From positions 1 through 64,000 of the forward strand of contig NZ_BORO01000010.1 in NCBI RefSeq assembly GCF_018333215.1: a stretch of 64,000 bases of DNA. The letters are read 5' to 3'. The notes under the pieces were generated by a model. The model ran no database searches and was not told where the DNA came from. It was given only the letters and a program-made list of their open reading frames with translations. A program made the position numbers and the translations under genes. Numbering within the stretch: the first letter of the stretch is position 1; the number at the start of each line of letters is the position of its first letter. Positions 8,358 to 17,817 of the stretch are shown here, in pieces. The DNA is from Oceanobacillus sp. J11TS1. Lineage in GTDB: Bacteria; Bacillota; Bacilli; Bacillales; Amphibacillaceae.

Positions 8358-11300
8358 TTAATAGATTAAGTTAATATAGGTAGCACTTACCCAGCCTTTG
8401 GTTTTTCCACTCTCAATTTGATACCATCCATTTGGATCAGCCCCAATGATATTTACTTGAGCTCCATTAGCTAAAGTAGCTACTTTGCTTGTGCTTGCAC
8501 TAGGACCTGAACGAACATTTAGCGCAGAAGCATTTACTTTCCCTGAACTTGGTGTGTTTGTAAAAGTAGGGACTTCATAAACAGCTTCATACGTATCAAC
8601 GATTTGGTACAAATTATAAATTCTTTTTGTTTGTCCAGTAGCCCATCTTACGTGAGTAGCATATTGTGGATATCCCGGATTATCCGGATTCCAGCGCATT
8701 TTGTATAGCGTGTCTTGGCCACGGCTGATATAGCTGTTAATAGAAGCAGCTCCCCCGATGATTGCTTTTTCTGGAGTAAACCAACCACGGTCAAATGCGT
8801 ATTTAGCTCCGCCATTAATTGGATCAGCATCTACAGCTCCGTAACCATACATATTATAAACAGTATGCTTAGTAAGTGATGTTCTAGCAATTTGTCCTTT
8901 AGAATTTCTAGTTACATTTCCCTTTGCATCAACAGGAATTCCTTGAGCTAAAGTGGATTTCCCGTTACCTGTTTCATGCATAGCGTGTGCAATTAAATAA
9001 GCTTCATTAATATTATATTTCTTGGCAGCAGTGATAAATGCTTTTCCTTGTCCAGAAAGAGTGCCAGCGCCATTTAGAATCTTTCGATTGATTTCAGCAG
9101 CACTAAATCCACCCGGGCTAGAAAGAACAAGGAATTGAAAATATTCTTGGTCTGTTGGACTAAAATTGTTTGGATTAGCAAAGAACTCTACTTCTCCACG
9201 TGTTGCAGCGATTCTTCCTGCACCGTCTGATTTAGGCGTTTGCTTCATTTGACGATCGACCATAAGCTTAAATGTGTAGTCATATCTTACATTATTATGC
9301 GTGATTTTAGGTTCAAGCGGTTTAGATGAAACATGATTTTTATGGATATACCCAGTTTTAGCTTTTCCATTTATATAAACAGTAGCTTGATACCAACTAG
9401 CACTAAATGTTTTAAACTTTATAGATGAATTATTTGCATACGTTTTTAACACTTTACTTGAAGTAGAAGGCGATGCATATACATTCATCGATGATCCATT
9501 CCCGGCAGCGTATCCGGTTTGAGTTTTCTGGTTTGAATATATATTTTCCACATGATTTTTATGAATAAAACCAGTTTGAGCTTTCCCATTAACAAAAACA
9601 GTAGCTTGATACCAGTTTGACGTGAATGTTTTATATTTCAATAAACTACCAGCAGAATAAGTCTTCCAAGTGCCGGAGCTAGTGGAAGTACTCTTATAAA
9701 TACGTGTAGGATTATTTTTAGCTATACCCTGTATTGTAGAAGGATTTGAATCTGCATTTTCTACATGATTTTTATGAATAAAGCCAGTTTGAGCTTTTCC
9801 ATTAACGTAAACAGTAGCTTGATACCAGTTTGATGTGAATGTTTTATATTTCAATAAACTACCAGCAGAATAAGTCTTCCAAGTTCCGGAACTAGTGGAA
9901 GTACTCTTATAAATACGTGTAGGATTATTTTTAGCTACCCCCTGTATTGTAGAAGGATTTGAATCTGCATTTTCTACATGGTTTTTATGAATATATCCAG
10001 TTTGAGCTTTTCCATTAACGTAAACAGTAGCTTGATACCAGTTTGATGTGAAGGTTCTATACTTCAGCAAACTACCAGCAGAGTAAGTCTTCCAAGTGCC
10101 GGAGCTAGTGGAAGTACTTTTATAGATACGTGTAGGATTATTTTTAGCTACCCCCTGTATTGTAGAAGGGTTTGAATCTGCATTTTCCACATGGTTTTTA
10201 TGGATAAAGCCAGTTTGAGCTTTCCCATTAACGTAAACAGTAGCTTGGTACCAGTTTGATGTGAATGTTCTATATTTCAGCAAACTACCAGCAGAATAAG
10301 TCTTCCAAGTGCCGGAGTTAGTGGAAGTACTCTTATAAATACGTGTAGGATTATTTTTAGCTACCCCCTGTATTGTAGAAGGGTTTGAATCTGCATTTTC
10401 CACATGGTTTTTATGAATATATCCAGTTTGGGCTTTTCCATTAACGTAAACAGTAGCTTGATACCAATTTGATGTGAATGTTTTATATTTCAATAAGCTA
10501 CCAGCAGAGTAAGTCTTCCAAGTGCCAGAATTCGTAGACGCACTTTTGTAAACATGTGTAGGGTTATTTTTAGCTACACCTTGTTGTGATTGCTGATTAT
10601 TAACCACATTTTCTACATCATTTTTATGAATGTACCCAGTTTGCCATTTTCCGTTTGCGTAGACAGTGGCTTGAAACCAATTAGCGTTATAAGAGCGATA
10701 TTTCAGGATCGTTCCTTTATTGTAGCTTTTTAGCTTTTTAGAGCTTGTCGATCTACTTTTGTATACATGTGTCTTATTTTTTATAGCTACGCCTTGGAGG
10801 TTGGATAAGCTAGCTAGGACTGAAAAACCTTGAATATTAGCAGGTTCTTCGTCTAAAGCATCCTGCTCATCTTTAGCAAGTTCTTCGTCTGAAGCATCCT
10901 GCTCGTCTTCAGTAAGTTCTTCGTTTGAAGCATCCTGCTCATCTTCAGTAAGTTCTTCGTCTGAAACATCTTGCTCGTCTTCAGCAAGTTCTTCGTCTGG
11001 AGCATCTTGCTCGTCATCAGCAAGTTCCTCGTCTGAAGCATCCTGTTCATCTTCAGCAAGTTCCTCGTCTGAAGCATCTTGCTCGTCATCAGCAAGTTTT
11101 TCGTCTGGAGCATCTTGCTCATCTTCAGCAAGTTCTTCGTCTGAAGCATCCGGTCCATCTTCAGCAAGTTCTGAACCACTTTCTTCGCCCTCAGTAGAAT
11201 CTTCATCGGAAGCATCCTGTTCGCCTTCCGCTAATTCCTTTACATCTTCTGTCTCCAATGCATTATTTGAAAGTATCTTATCCATTTCATCTTCATCGAT

Positions 11301-11672
11301 AATAAAATCTTTATTTACATATCCTTCAACTTCTTCTACCTCGTCTTCAGTTTCCATTTCAAATAGGACTAATAAAAATTCCACATCTTCATCTTTACTA
11401 TTATCGGAATCTAAGTCCTCTAGTAACTGGACTTTCGAAGGATTTGGAGCTTCAATAAGAATATCACTTGCTTTATCTGAAGGTTCTGCATAAAGGGGAA
11501 TGGTCTCCGATGAATCTGAGTAAATGAAATAAGGTTCTTGATTCTCTAAATCAACGTTTTCTTCTGCACTTTGAATAGGATAACTAGAGGCAAAAGCTGT
11601 TGTATTAGGAAAAATAAGCAAAATGACAACCATAATTACAAAGAAACGCTTGAATTTAGCTCGTGTAAACAC
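8358..11672 (-). CDS. secreted N-acetylglucosaminidase with acidic repeats and seven SH3-like wall-binding repeats
   Basis: The 1104-residue protein has a signal peptide (about 1-28, ending AFASS), an acidic 12-residue repeat region (about 161-277), seven repeats of about 71 residues (about 287-780) of SH3/GW type, a LytD/Atl-type glucosaminidase domain (about 790-1035, catalytic Glu in HETGNG near 899) and a C-terminal bacterial SH3 domain (about 1038-1104). It should cleave the glycan backbone of peptidoglycan and bind the wall through the repeats. I use the GTG at 11672; an AAGGAGG lies about 11 bases upstream. Repeats two to six are nearly identical in protein and DNA, showing recent duplication. 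The architecture resembles teichoic-acid-binding autolysins. It is monocistronic. Confidence 0.88.
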   Translation of the reverse strand: MFTRAKFKRFFVIMVVILLIFPNTTAFASSYPIQSAEENVDLENQEPYFIYSDSSETIPLYAEPSDKASDILIEAPNPSKVQLLEDLDSDNSKDEDVEFLLVLFEMETEDEVEEVEGYVNKDFIIDEDEMDKILSNNALETEDVKELAEGEQDASDEDSTEGEESGSELAEDGPDASDEELAEDEQDAPDEKLADDEQDASDEELAEDEQDASDEELADDEQDAPDEELAEDEQDVSDEELTEDEQDASNEELTEDEQDASDEELAKDEQDALDEEPANIQGFSVLASLSNLQGVAIKNKTHVYKSRSTSSKKLKSYNKGTILKYRSYNANWFQATVYANGKWQTGYIHKNDVENVVNNQQSQQGVAKNNPTHVYKSASTNSGTWKTYSAGSLLKYKTFTSNWYQATVYVNGKAQTGYIHKNHVENADSNPSTIQGVAKNNPTRIYKSTSTNSGTWKTYSAGSLLKYRTFTSNWYQATVYVNGKAQTGFIHKNHVENADSNPSTIQGVAKNNPTRIYKSTSTSSGTWKTYSAGSLLKYRTFTSNWYQATVYVNGKAQTGYIHKNHVENADSNPSTIQGVAKNNPTRIYKSTSTSSGTWKTYSAGSLLKYKTFTSNWYQATVYVNGKAQTGFIHKNHVENADSNPSTIQGIAKNNPTRIYKSTSTSSGTWKTYSAGSLLKYKTFTSNWYQATVFVNGKAQTGFIHKNHVENIYSNQKTQTGYAAGNGSSMNVYASPSTSSKVLKTYANNSSIKFKTFSASWYQATVYINGKAKTGYIHKNHVSSKPLEPKITHNNVRYDYTFKLMVDRQMKQTPKSDGAGRIAATRGEVEFFANPNNFSPTDQEYFQFLVLSSPGGFSAAEINRKILNGAGTLSGQGKAFITAAKKYNINEAYLIAHAMHETGNGKSTLAQGIPVDAKGNVTRNSKGQIARTSLTKHTVYNMYGYGAVDADPINGGAKYAFDRGWFTPEKAIIGGAASINSYISRGQDTLYKMRWNPDNPGYPQYATHVRWATGQTKRIYNLYQIVDTYEAVYEVPTFTNTPSSGKVNASALNVRSGPSASTSKVATLANGAQVNIIGADPNGWYQIESGKTKGWVSATYINLIY
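9540..10610. repeat. five near-identical 213-bp tandem repeats inside the glucosaminidase gene
   Basis: Each unit encodes about 71 residues running from QGVAKNNPTRIYKS to VENADSNPSTI. Units two to six of the seven differ at only a few positions (for example YRTF/YKTF and GYIHK/GFIHK), while the first and last are diverged. The pattern fits recent unequal exchange in the middle of the array. Confidence 0.9.
10838..11190. repeat. 36-bp tandem repeats encoding an acidic linker
   Basis: About ten units of the 12-residue motif ELAEDEQDASDE (variants T, D, K, P, V, L at fixed positions), the last nine contiguous. The minus strand codes; a 120-codon frame shifted by one base across the same repeats is a by-product. 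Confidence 0.88.
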
Positions 11673-12068
11673 GTAACATGAATCCTCCTTAAATAAATAT
11701 TCAATTGTCTATGTATAAAACACCTCTAATCATTCACCTCCTAGGGTAAGATTATAGACCCATAGTTTATTATCGTACTATATTACTAAAATGTTAACCC
11801 TTAAATATGAATTTTTTGTAGAAATTTGATGAAATCATGCCAAAAAACCTGGTTTTATAGAAGGTATAATTATTTGCTGTTTTCCGAGGGAAGGTGTGTA
11901 GGTCTATAATACTAGTTTGATAATGATTAAAATATAGAAATGACTAATTTTGTTTGAAAAATAATTAGAAAATTCATGGTATAATAATATTTACTAGATT
12001 ATATTTTCAATTTTACTTAAACAAAGAAATCACTTAACTACCGTAATAAAAATTTAGGGGAGTATTTA
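11673..12068. other. divergent intergenic region
   Basis: This region separates the minus-strand glucosaminidase from the plus-strand acyltransferase. It holds the AAGGAGG of the former near 11685, a minus-strand TATAAT at 11756-11751, and a plus-strand TATAAT at 11980-11985 without a good -35. A GGGGAG site precedes the acyltransferase ATG. I see no further gene. Confidence 0.5.
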
Positions 12069-14042
12069 ATGGATACAAATTATATTGACGTAGAAAGAAA
12101 ATTCCGTCCTGAAATTGAAGGCCTTAGAGTAGTTGCTGCCCTTTTGGTAGCTGTATATCATATTTGGTTTGGAAGAGTATCCGGTGGAGTGGATGTCTTT
12201 TTTGTAGTATCTGGCTTTTTAATCACAACATCAATTATATCAACAATTAATCGCAATCAAGATTTTAAATTTTTACCTTATATCACAAAATTAATAAAGC
12301 GCTTATATCCTTCAGTACTGTGTGTGTTGTTATTTGTATTAGTGTTATCTATTTTTTTGTTGCCGGCATCTATATTTGATAAAACAATAAAAGAAGTAAC
12401 CGCTTCGTTATTTTATTATCAAAATTGGCAATTGGCATTTTCGAATACTGATTATTTAAATTCTAGCCAAATGAAGACACCTGTAGAACACTTCTGGGCT
12501 ATGTCCATTCAGGGCCAATTTTATATTATTTGGTTTTTATTGTTTGCTGGTGTGCTTTATTTAAGTAAAAAGGTTAATTTGAAAAATGTAAAAATGCAAT
12601 TGAATATAGTATTAGTGATCGTTTTTATAGTGTCTATTTTATATTCAATTTATCTTACAGAGGTAAATCAGCCTTTTGCTTACTTTATAACTTTTACTAG
12701 GGTCTGGGAATTTGCTTTAGGAGGATTACTGTGTATTAATTTGTCTTATATAAAAATAAATAAGATAATTGCTTTTATATCGGGGTGGGCTGGTCTGATT
12801 GGGCTTATTCTTACAGGCATTATTTTCGACGTCTCAACATCTTTTCCTGGTTATATAGCTTTGTGGCCAATGTTTTGTGCAGTTTTAATAATTGTATCAG
12901 GAACGAAGGATATGAAATTTGGAGTTAAAAACTTATTAGGTACTCCGATTATGATGAAATTAGGTAGCCTTTCCTTCGGGGTTTATTTATGGCATTGGGT
13001 GCTGCTTTCGTTTTATAACTATCATTTTTCGAAAGTTCCCAGCGTATTAACTGGAATAATTATCATTTTGGTTTCTTTTATACTGTCTTATGTAATGACT
13101 AAATATATTGAAAAACCAATTAGAACGGTGTCAATAAATAGAGTGGCATTTAGAAGGTTAGGAATAATGATGGTTACTACAATCCTAATAGGAACAAGTG
13201 TAGTTTTAATAAATAATGCTAAGAGTCAAACGATGGCAAAGGATATAAATAAACTTGATTATCCCGGAGCTATGGCAGTTGAAGACCATTCATTTAATAG
13301 TGAAGAACCAATCCCGGCTTTAGCAGCAGCGTTTGATGATCTTCCGGTTTCGCATTTAGATGGTAACAATCAGGGTCTGGATGAGACAGATGTGATTGTA
13401 GGTGTTTATGGAGAAAATGAGAACTACGATGCAACTATTGCTGTTGTAGGAAGTTCACACTCTCAGCATTGGCTTGGCGCTGTCATTGAGGCTGCAAAAG
13501 ATACCAATTACCGCGTTCTATCAATTACAAGATCAGGGACAAGATTTTCCACAGGGTATAATGATAATGATTTAAAAGGACAATGGGTTAATAACGTTAC
13601 AGAATACATCAAGAATAATGATATTGATTTAGTCATTTCCCATGCCACAGCAGCAGATACAGAAAAAGATAGAATTCAGCAGCAAATGATTGATAAGTTG
13701 AAAGAAGTTGAAAGTTTTGGAATAGAAGTGCTTGCGGTCCGTGATACCCCTCGTTATGATTTTAATGTTTTAGAAGCTTTAGAGCTTGAAGGGGAAGAAA
13801 AGACTGTTGAAATGATGAATAATTATGATTCACAAAAGGACGAGGAATATTGGAATGGGTTTTTAGAAAAAAATAATTCGTTACATGTCCTTGACTTAAC
13901 TAGATATTTTAAGGTTAATAATGAGTTTCGGCCGATAATAGGGAATGTTATCGTATATAGAGATACGGACCATATTACAAATACATTTTCAAAATCATTT
14001 TCTCCGATCTTTAAAGAAAAGATAAATGAAATATTAAATTGA
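12069..14042 (+). CDS. OatA-like acyltransferase-3 with C-terminal SGNH domain
   Basis: The 657-residue protein has an acyltransferase-3 membrane domain (about 1-375, ten or so helices, VDVFFVVSGFLIT at the start and HFWAMSIQGQFY) and an extracytoplasmic SGNH hydrolase-fold domain (about 420-657) with the catalytic Ser in GSSHSQHW near 461 and a D-x-H pair in DTDHIT near 632. Proteins of this build transfer acetyl groups across the membrane onto surface glycans; OatA acetylates MurNAc, others modify teichoic acid or capsule. The position between wall hydrolase and teichoic acid genes does not decide the acceptor. It ends at a hairpin terminator, so it is probably a single-gene transcript. Confidence 0.85.
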   Translation: MDTNYIDVERKFRPEIEGLRVVAALLVAVYHIWFGRVSGGVDVFFVVSGFLITTSIISTINRNQDFKFLPYITKLIKRLYPSVLCVLLFVLVLSIFLLPASIFDKTIKEVTASLFYYQNWQLAFSNTDYLNSSQMKTPVEHFWAMSIQGQFYIIWFLLFAGVLYLSKKVNLKNVKMQLNIVLVIVFIVSILYSIYLTEVNQPFAYFITFTRVWEFALGGLLCINLSYIKINKIIAFISGWAGLIGLILTGIIFDVSTSFPGYIALWPMFCAVLIIVSGTKDMKFGVKNLLGTPIMMKLGSLSFGVYLWHWVLLSFYNYHFSKVPSVLTGIIIILVSFILSYVMTKYIEKPIRTVSINRVAFRRLGIMMVTTILIGTSVVLINNAKSQTMAKDINKLDYPGAMAVEDHSFNSEEPIPALAAAFDDLPVSHLDGNNQGLDETDVIVGVYGENENYDATIAVVGSSHSQHWLGAVIEAAKDTNYRVLSITRSGTRFSTGYNDNDLKGQWVNNVTEYIKNNDIDLVISHATAADTEKDRIQQQMIDKLKEVESFGIEVLAVRDTPRYDFNVLEALELEGEEKTVEMMNNYDSQKDEEYWNGFLEKNNSLHVLDLTRYFKVNNEFRPIIGNVIVYRDTDHITNTFSKSFSPIFKEKINEILN

Positions 14043-14083
14043 TCTTTCTATTGTACTTCATTAACAAAACGATATGGCATTAT

Positions 14084-14127
14084 AAAAGTGTTACCATCAA
14101 TGAGTCATTTTGATTGGTGCACTTTTT
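14084..14127 (+). terminator. terminator after the acyltransferase gene
   Basis: AAAGTGTTACCATCAA pairs imperfectly with TTGATTGGTGCACTTT, followed by TTTTTCTTT. Confidence 0.65.
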
Positions 14128-14415
14128 CTTTAGGATTTTATTGAGGAAACTAGATTCATAAATTTTTAATTTTGATAACGCAAAACCTATTAAAAAAATG
14201 TTAGGAAGCTTTGCTTTTATTTATTGTTAATGATAGCGTTAAAATGATAGAAGAAATAGGATAACTTTTATTCACTAAAGAACGCCAAACGATAGATTTA
14301 GATAACCAAATTATATATGCGCATATGCGCAGAGTAATATATTTCTAAATTTGACATTATAATCAAAAATATAATAGTATGATTTATACTCAAAATATTA
14401 TGTAGGAGACGAGCC
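14128..14415 (+). promoter_or_regulatory. upstream region of the double-domain TagF gene with promoter
   Basis: TTGACA at 14351-14356 and TAGTAT at 14375-14380 are 18 bases apart, and an AGGAGA site precedes the ATG. A perfect 14-bp palindrome, TGCGCATATGCGCA, lies at 14318-14331 just upstream of the -35 and could be an operator; this is conjecture. No gene is seen here. Confidence 0.5.
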
Positions 14416-17400
14416 ATGAAAAAAGCACCAAGAGGAAAATTAAAAACCAGTGTTAGATATTTTCAAAAAGGTAAACTTTTTTATGTAGAAGGAGAATTTA
14501 ATAGGGAAAATTTTAAAGCAAAAGAGTTATGGCTATTCACTAGAAGCCATGAAGTGAAGATAAAGGTCAGTGAAATTAATCCAGCAAATAAATTTACATT
14601 CGAAATTAATTTAGAGAGCCTGATTCAGGACCTAAATAGTAATTTGGCTGAAAACTATGACTGGTATTTTAAAGTAACAACGCCATTAAAATCTGTACCA
14701 GCTGCGAGAAGAAAGAGCTCTGATTTGGAGATTATTGAAATAGATGGAATGCAATTTGCAGAATATTTTATTCGTTGTGGCCGTTTTGAGCATACCAAAG
14801 CAGAAGGACTTCAATACTATCATTATAGTGAAAATAGAGTATTAAACTACATAACTATAAAAGGAAATCTCTCACTAGTTTATAATATAGAACCCGATGC
14901 TCCGACAAAGCTGCAAATTGATAAAATAAAAAAACGGCGAAGTAAATTAATCATGGAAGGTAAACTATTTACTCGTAATTCTCGAATATTAAAAGGCGAA
15001 CTTCTTCTGCAGGGAAGAGAAACGAGAATGAACTACTCTATAAAAAATGTGAAATTTACACATTTAACGGATCAAGTAGAAAAAAAGTATGGATTAAACA
15101 GATATACTTATCAGGTGGAGATAGATTTTAAAGGCCTTAACGGTGCAAAACCGATAGAAGAGGATATATATGATGTTTTCTTTTCTTTGGAAATGCATGA
15201 TTTGGATGAAGTGAAAAATGTTCGTGTAGGCAGGCCAACGTTCAGGACAAAGCTCTTTTTAAGAGACGTGGATGCACCTCTTAAGGAAGAGTCCAATATT
15301 ATTCATCCCTATCTTACTTTTAAAAAACAAAATTTATCTTTTGAAGTTTATAAATATAGAACAGATATTTATAAATATTTAAAACGGGTCATGCGCTGGT
15401 CTTGGTTGATAAGATTGCTTCATAAGAAAGAAGATAACTGGATTGTCGGGGAAAGAACTTATAAAGCACAAGATACAGGGAAAGCTTTCTTTGAATATAT
15501 GCGCGGAAAACACCCAGATAAAAATGTATATTATGTTATTGAAGCAGATTCACCTGAGAGAAAAAACGTGGAACAGCTTGGGAATGTTCTAGAATATAAA
15601 TCCAAAGAGCATATTTTGAAAACGATTATTTCAACAAAAGTTATCTCATCCCATCATCCGGATTATTTGTATCCAATACGTACAAATAAATTCAAAAATA
15701 AAGTGAAGGCAGATAAGGTCTTTCTTCAACATGGAATTATGGGAACTAAAAACATGATTGCGAACTATGGAAAAAATTCTCCAGGCTTTGATACAGACTT
15801 TTTTATAGTAAGCTCTGATTTTGAGAAACAAATGATTGTTAATGATTTTGGGTATAAACCAAGTTCTGTGTTTGTTACAGGTTTGTCTAGATTTGACAGC
15901 CTCTTTAAGAAAGATGTAGAGGTAAAGCGTCAATTGCTTATTATACCTACATGGAGAGATTGGATTGTAACCGATGATGACTTTTTGGAAAGCGAATATT
16001 ATCAAAGGTACACGGACCTTATAAATAGCGAGAGGCTGAAAGAACTAGCGGAAACAAATAATTTTAATATTCTTTTCTGTCTGCACCCTAATATGCAACG
16101 ATTTAGCAGTCACTTTGAAAATGATCATATCAAGGTGGTTAAACAAGGGGAAATTGATGTTCAGTTTCTTATTAAACAAAGTGCCATGATGCTGACAGAC
16201 TACTCAAGTGTTGGTTTTGATTTTAGCTTTCTTGATAAACCGGTACTTTATTATCAATTTGATCGAAATCGATTTATTGGAAAGCGACCTTCACATCTTG
16301 ACTTAGATAATGAACTTCCTGGAGAAATTGCCTTTGATTATGAAAAGGTAATGGATAGCATTGAAAAATATGCAAAGAGTGATTTTCAGATAGAGGAAGA
16401 ATATCACCTAAAAGCAAGTAAATTTGTAAAACATCGCGATTTAAATTCATCACAAAGGATTTATGAACATGTAAAGGAAGCAAAAGCTAAAAAGTCGATT
16501 TTTAATAATAATAAGGTGCAAATGATTAATGGCGCTGTGTACAGGAAGTTCCGAAAAAGTAAATATTACTTCCCTCTGATGAAAAAGTTGTATAAAGTAG
16601 CTTATTATATTATTCCAACTGATCCTAAGCTGATCCTTTTTGAAAGTGGAATTGGAAAGCAATTTTCAGACAGCCCCCGGGTAATATATGAGGAGATAAT
16701 AAAGAATGACTTAGATTACAAAAAAGTTTGGGTCTATAATAAAAATTACAGGTTTAGTGATGAAAAAACAATTAAAATAAGCAGGTTAAGTCCGGCTTAC
16801 TATTATTATTTATTAAGAGCTGGGTACTGGGTTAACAACCAGAACTTCCCAACTTATATTAAAAAGCCTTCTAAAACAACATATTTGCAAACCTGGCATG
16901 GAACGCCGTTAAAGAAGATGCTGTATGATATAGAAAATATTCAGGGCAGAAGCGACGACTATTTAGAAAGAGTTGGATCTGCTGTTAAACAGTGGGATTA
17001 TTTGATTTCTCCAAGCGCTTATGCTACAGATAAATTTAGAAGTGCATTTAGGTATGAGGGAGAAGTTTTAGAAGTCGGTTATCCAAGAAATGATATCTTG
17101 TTTTCGGATAATGCAAAAGAAATAGGGTCAAAAGTTAAAAAGCGGCTTAAATTGCCAGAGGATAAAAAAGTTATACTGTATGCTCCTACGTTTAGAGATG
17201 ATCAAACCTCCAAGAAAAATAAATTCTTATTTGATATAAATATGGATTTGAATTTAATGAAAGAAAAACTAGGCGATGATTATATTATTTTATTGAGGAT
17301 GCATGTTGTAGTAAGCAACAAACTTAAAATTGATCCGGAGCTAAAAGACTTTGTAAAAAATGTATCAAATTACCCAGACATTCAAGATTTGTATCTGATA

Positions 17401-17706
17401 ACGGATATTCTTATTACGGACTACTCTTCCGTTATGTTTGATTTTGCTAATACACAGAAACCAATTTTGTTCTATACGTATGATTTTGAAAAATATAGAG
17501 ACGACTTACGAGGTTTTTATATGGACTTTGAGAGTGAAGCACCGGGACCATTTGTATACAGCACCAATGAAATTATTTACAGTATCGAAAATATAGAAGA
17601 AATGGAAGCAACTTATAAAGACAAATACAAAAAGTTTTCACAAAAGTATTGTTCTCTTGATGATGGTAATGCTGGGAAAAGGGTTGTAGACAATATTTTT
17701 AAATAG
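14416..17706 (+). CDS. large TagF-like CDP-glycerol glycerophosphotransferase with two catalytic domains
   Basis: This 1096-residue protein has an N-terminal region without catalytic motifs (about 1-330) and then two glycerophosphotransferase domains. Domain one (about 340-690) shows LQHGIMG (His near 437), CLHPNMQ (His near 556) and TDYSSVGFD (near 594). Domain two (about 720-1096) shows TWHGTPLKK (near 827), LRMHVVV (near 961) and TDYSSVMFD (near 1003). Both sets of motifs look intact, so both could be active; TagF itself has one such domain in about 750 residues. The family polymerises glycerol or ribitol phosphate on lipid-linked primer at the membrane. Two active centres might use two different CDP-alditols or alternate linkages. 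It has its own promoter and terminator. Confidence 0.85.
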   Translation: MKKAPRGKLKTSVRYFQKGKLFYVEGEFNRENFKAKELWLFTRSHEVKIKVSEINPANKFTFEINLESLIQDLNSNLAENYDWYFKVTTPLKSVPAARRKSSDLEIIEIDGMQFAEYFIRCGRFEHTKAEGLQYYHYSENRVLNYITIKGNLSLVYNIEPDAPTKLQIDKIKKRRSKLIMEGKLFTRNSRILKGELLLQGRETRMNYSIKNVKFTHLTDQVEKKYGLNRYTYQVEIDFKGLNGAKPIEEDIYDVFFSLEMHDLDEVKNVRVGRPTFRTKLFLRDVDAPLKEESNIIHPYLTFKKQNLSFEVYKYRTDIYKYLKRVMRWSWLIRLLHKKEDNWIVGERTYKAQDTGKAFFEYMRGKHPDKNVYYVIEADSPERKNVEQLGNVLEYKSKEHILKTIISTKVISSHHPDYLYPIRTNKFKNKVKADKVFLQHGIMGTKNMIANYGKNSPGFDTDFFIVSSDFEKQMIVNDFGYKPSSVFVTGLSRFDSLFKKDVEVKRQLLIIPTWRDWIVTDDDFLESEYYQRYTDLINSERLKELAETNNFNILFCLHPNMQRFSSHFENDHIKVVKQGEIDVQFLIKQSAMMLTDYSSVGFDFSFLDKPVLYYQFDRNRFIGKRPSHLDLDNELPGEIAFDYEKVMDSIEKYAKSDFQIEEEYHLKASKFVKHRDLNSSQRIYEHVKEAKAKKSIFNNNKVQMINGAVYRKFRKSKYYFPLMKKLYKVAYYIIPTDPKLILFESGIGKQFSDSPRVIYEEIIKNDLDYKKVWVYNKNYRFSDEKTIKISRLSPAYYYYLLRAGYWVNNQNFPTYIKKPSKTTYLQTWHGTPLKKMLYDIENIQGRSDDYLERVGSAVKQWDYLISPSAYATDKFRSAFRYEGEVLEVGYPRNDILFSDNAKEIGSKVKKRLKLPEDKKVILYAPTFRDDQTSKKNKFLFDINMDLNLMKEKLGDDYIILLRMHVVVSNKLKIDPELKDFVKNVSNYPDIQDLYLITDILITDYSSVMFDFANTQKPILFYTYDFEKYRDDLRGFYMDFESEAPGPFVYSTNEIIYSIENIEEMEATYKDKYKKFSQKYCSLDDGNAGKRVVDNIFK

Positions 17707-17730
17707 AAAAGAGGGCTTAGGCCCTCTTTT
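17707..17730 (+). terminator. terminator after the double-domain TagF gene
   Basis: AAAAGAGGGC and GCCCTCTTTT form a perfect stem with a TTAG loop, directly after the stop codon. Confidence 0.85.
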
Positions 17731-17817
17731 ATAATATACATCTTTTCAAATTTGATTATTGTAAAGGTTTGTCACATTATTATAGATAGTAGTAATTAAT
17801 CCATAAAGGAGATGAGA

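Noticed and set aside
10853-11215. 120-codon minus-strand frame inside the glucosaminidase gene
   Set aside because: It is the +1 shadow of the acidic 36-bp repeats of the real gene.
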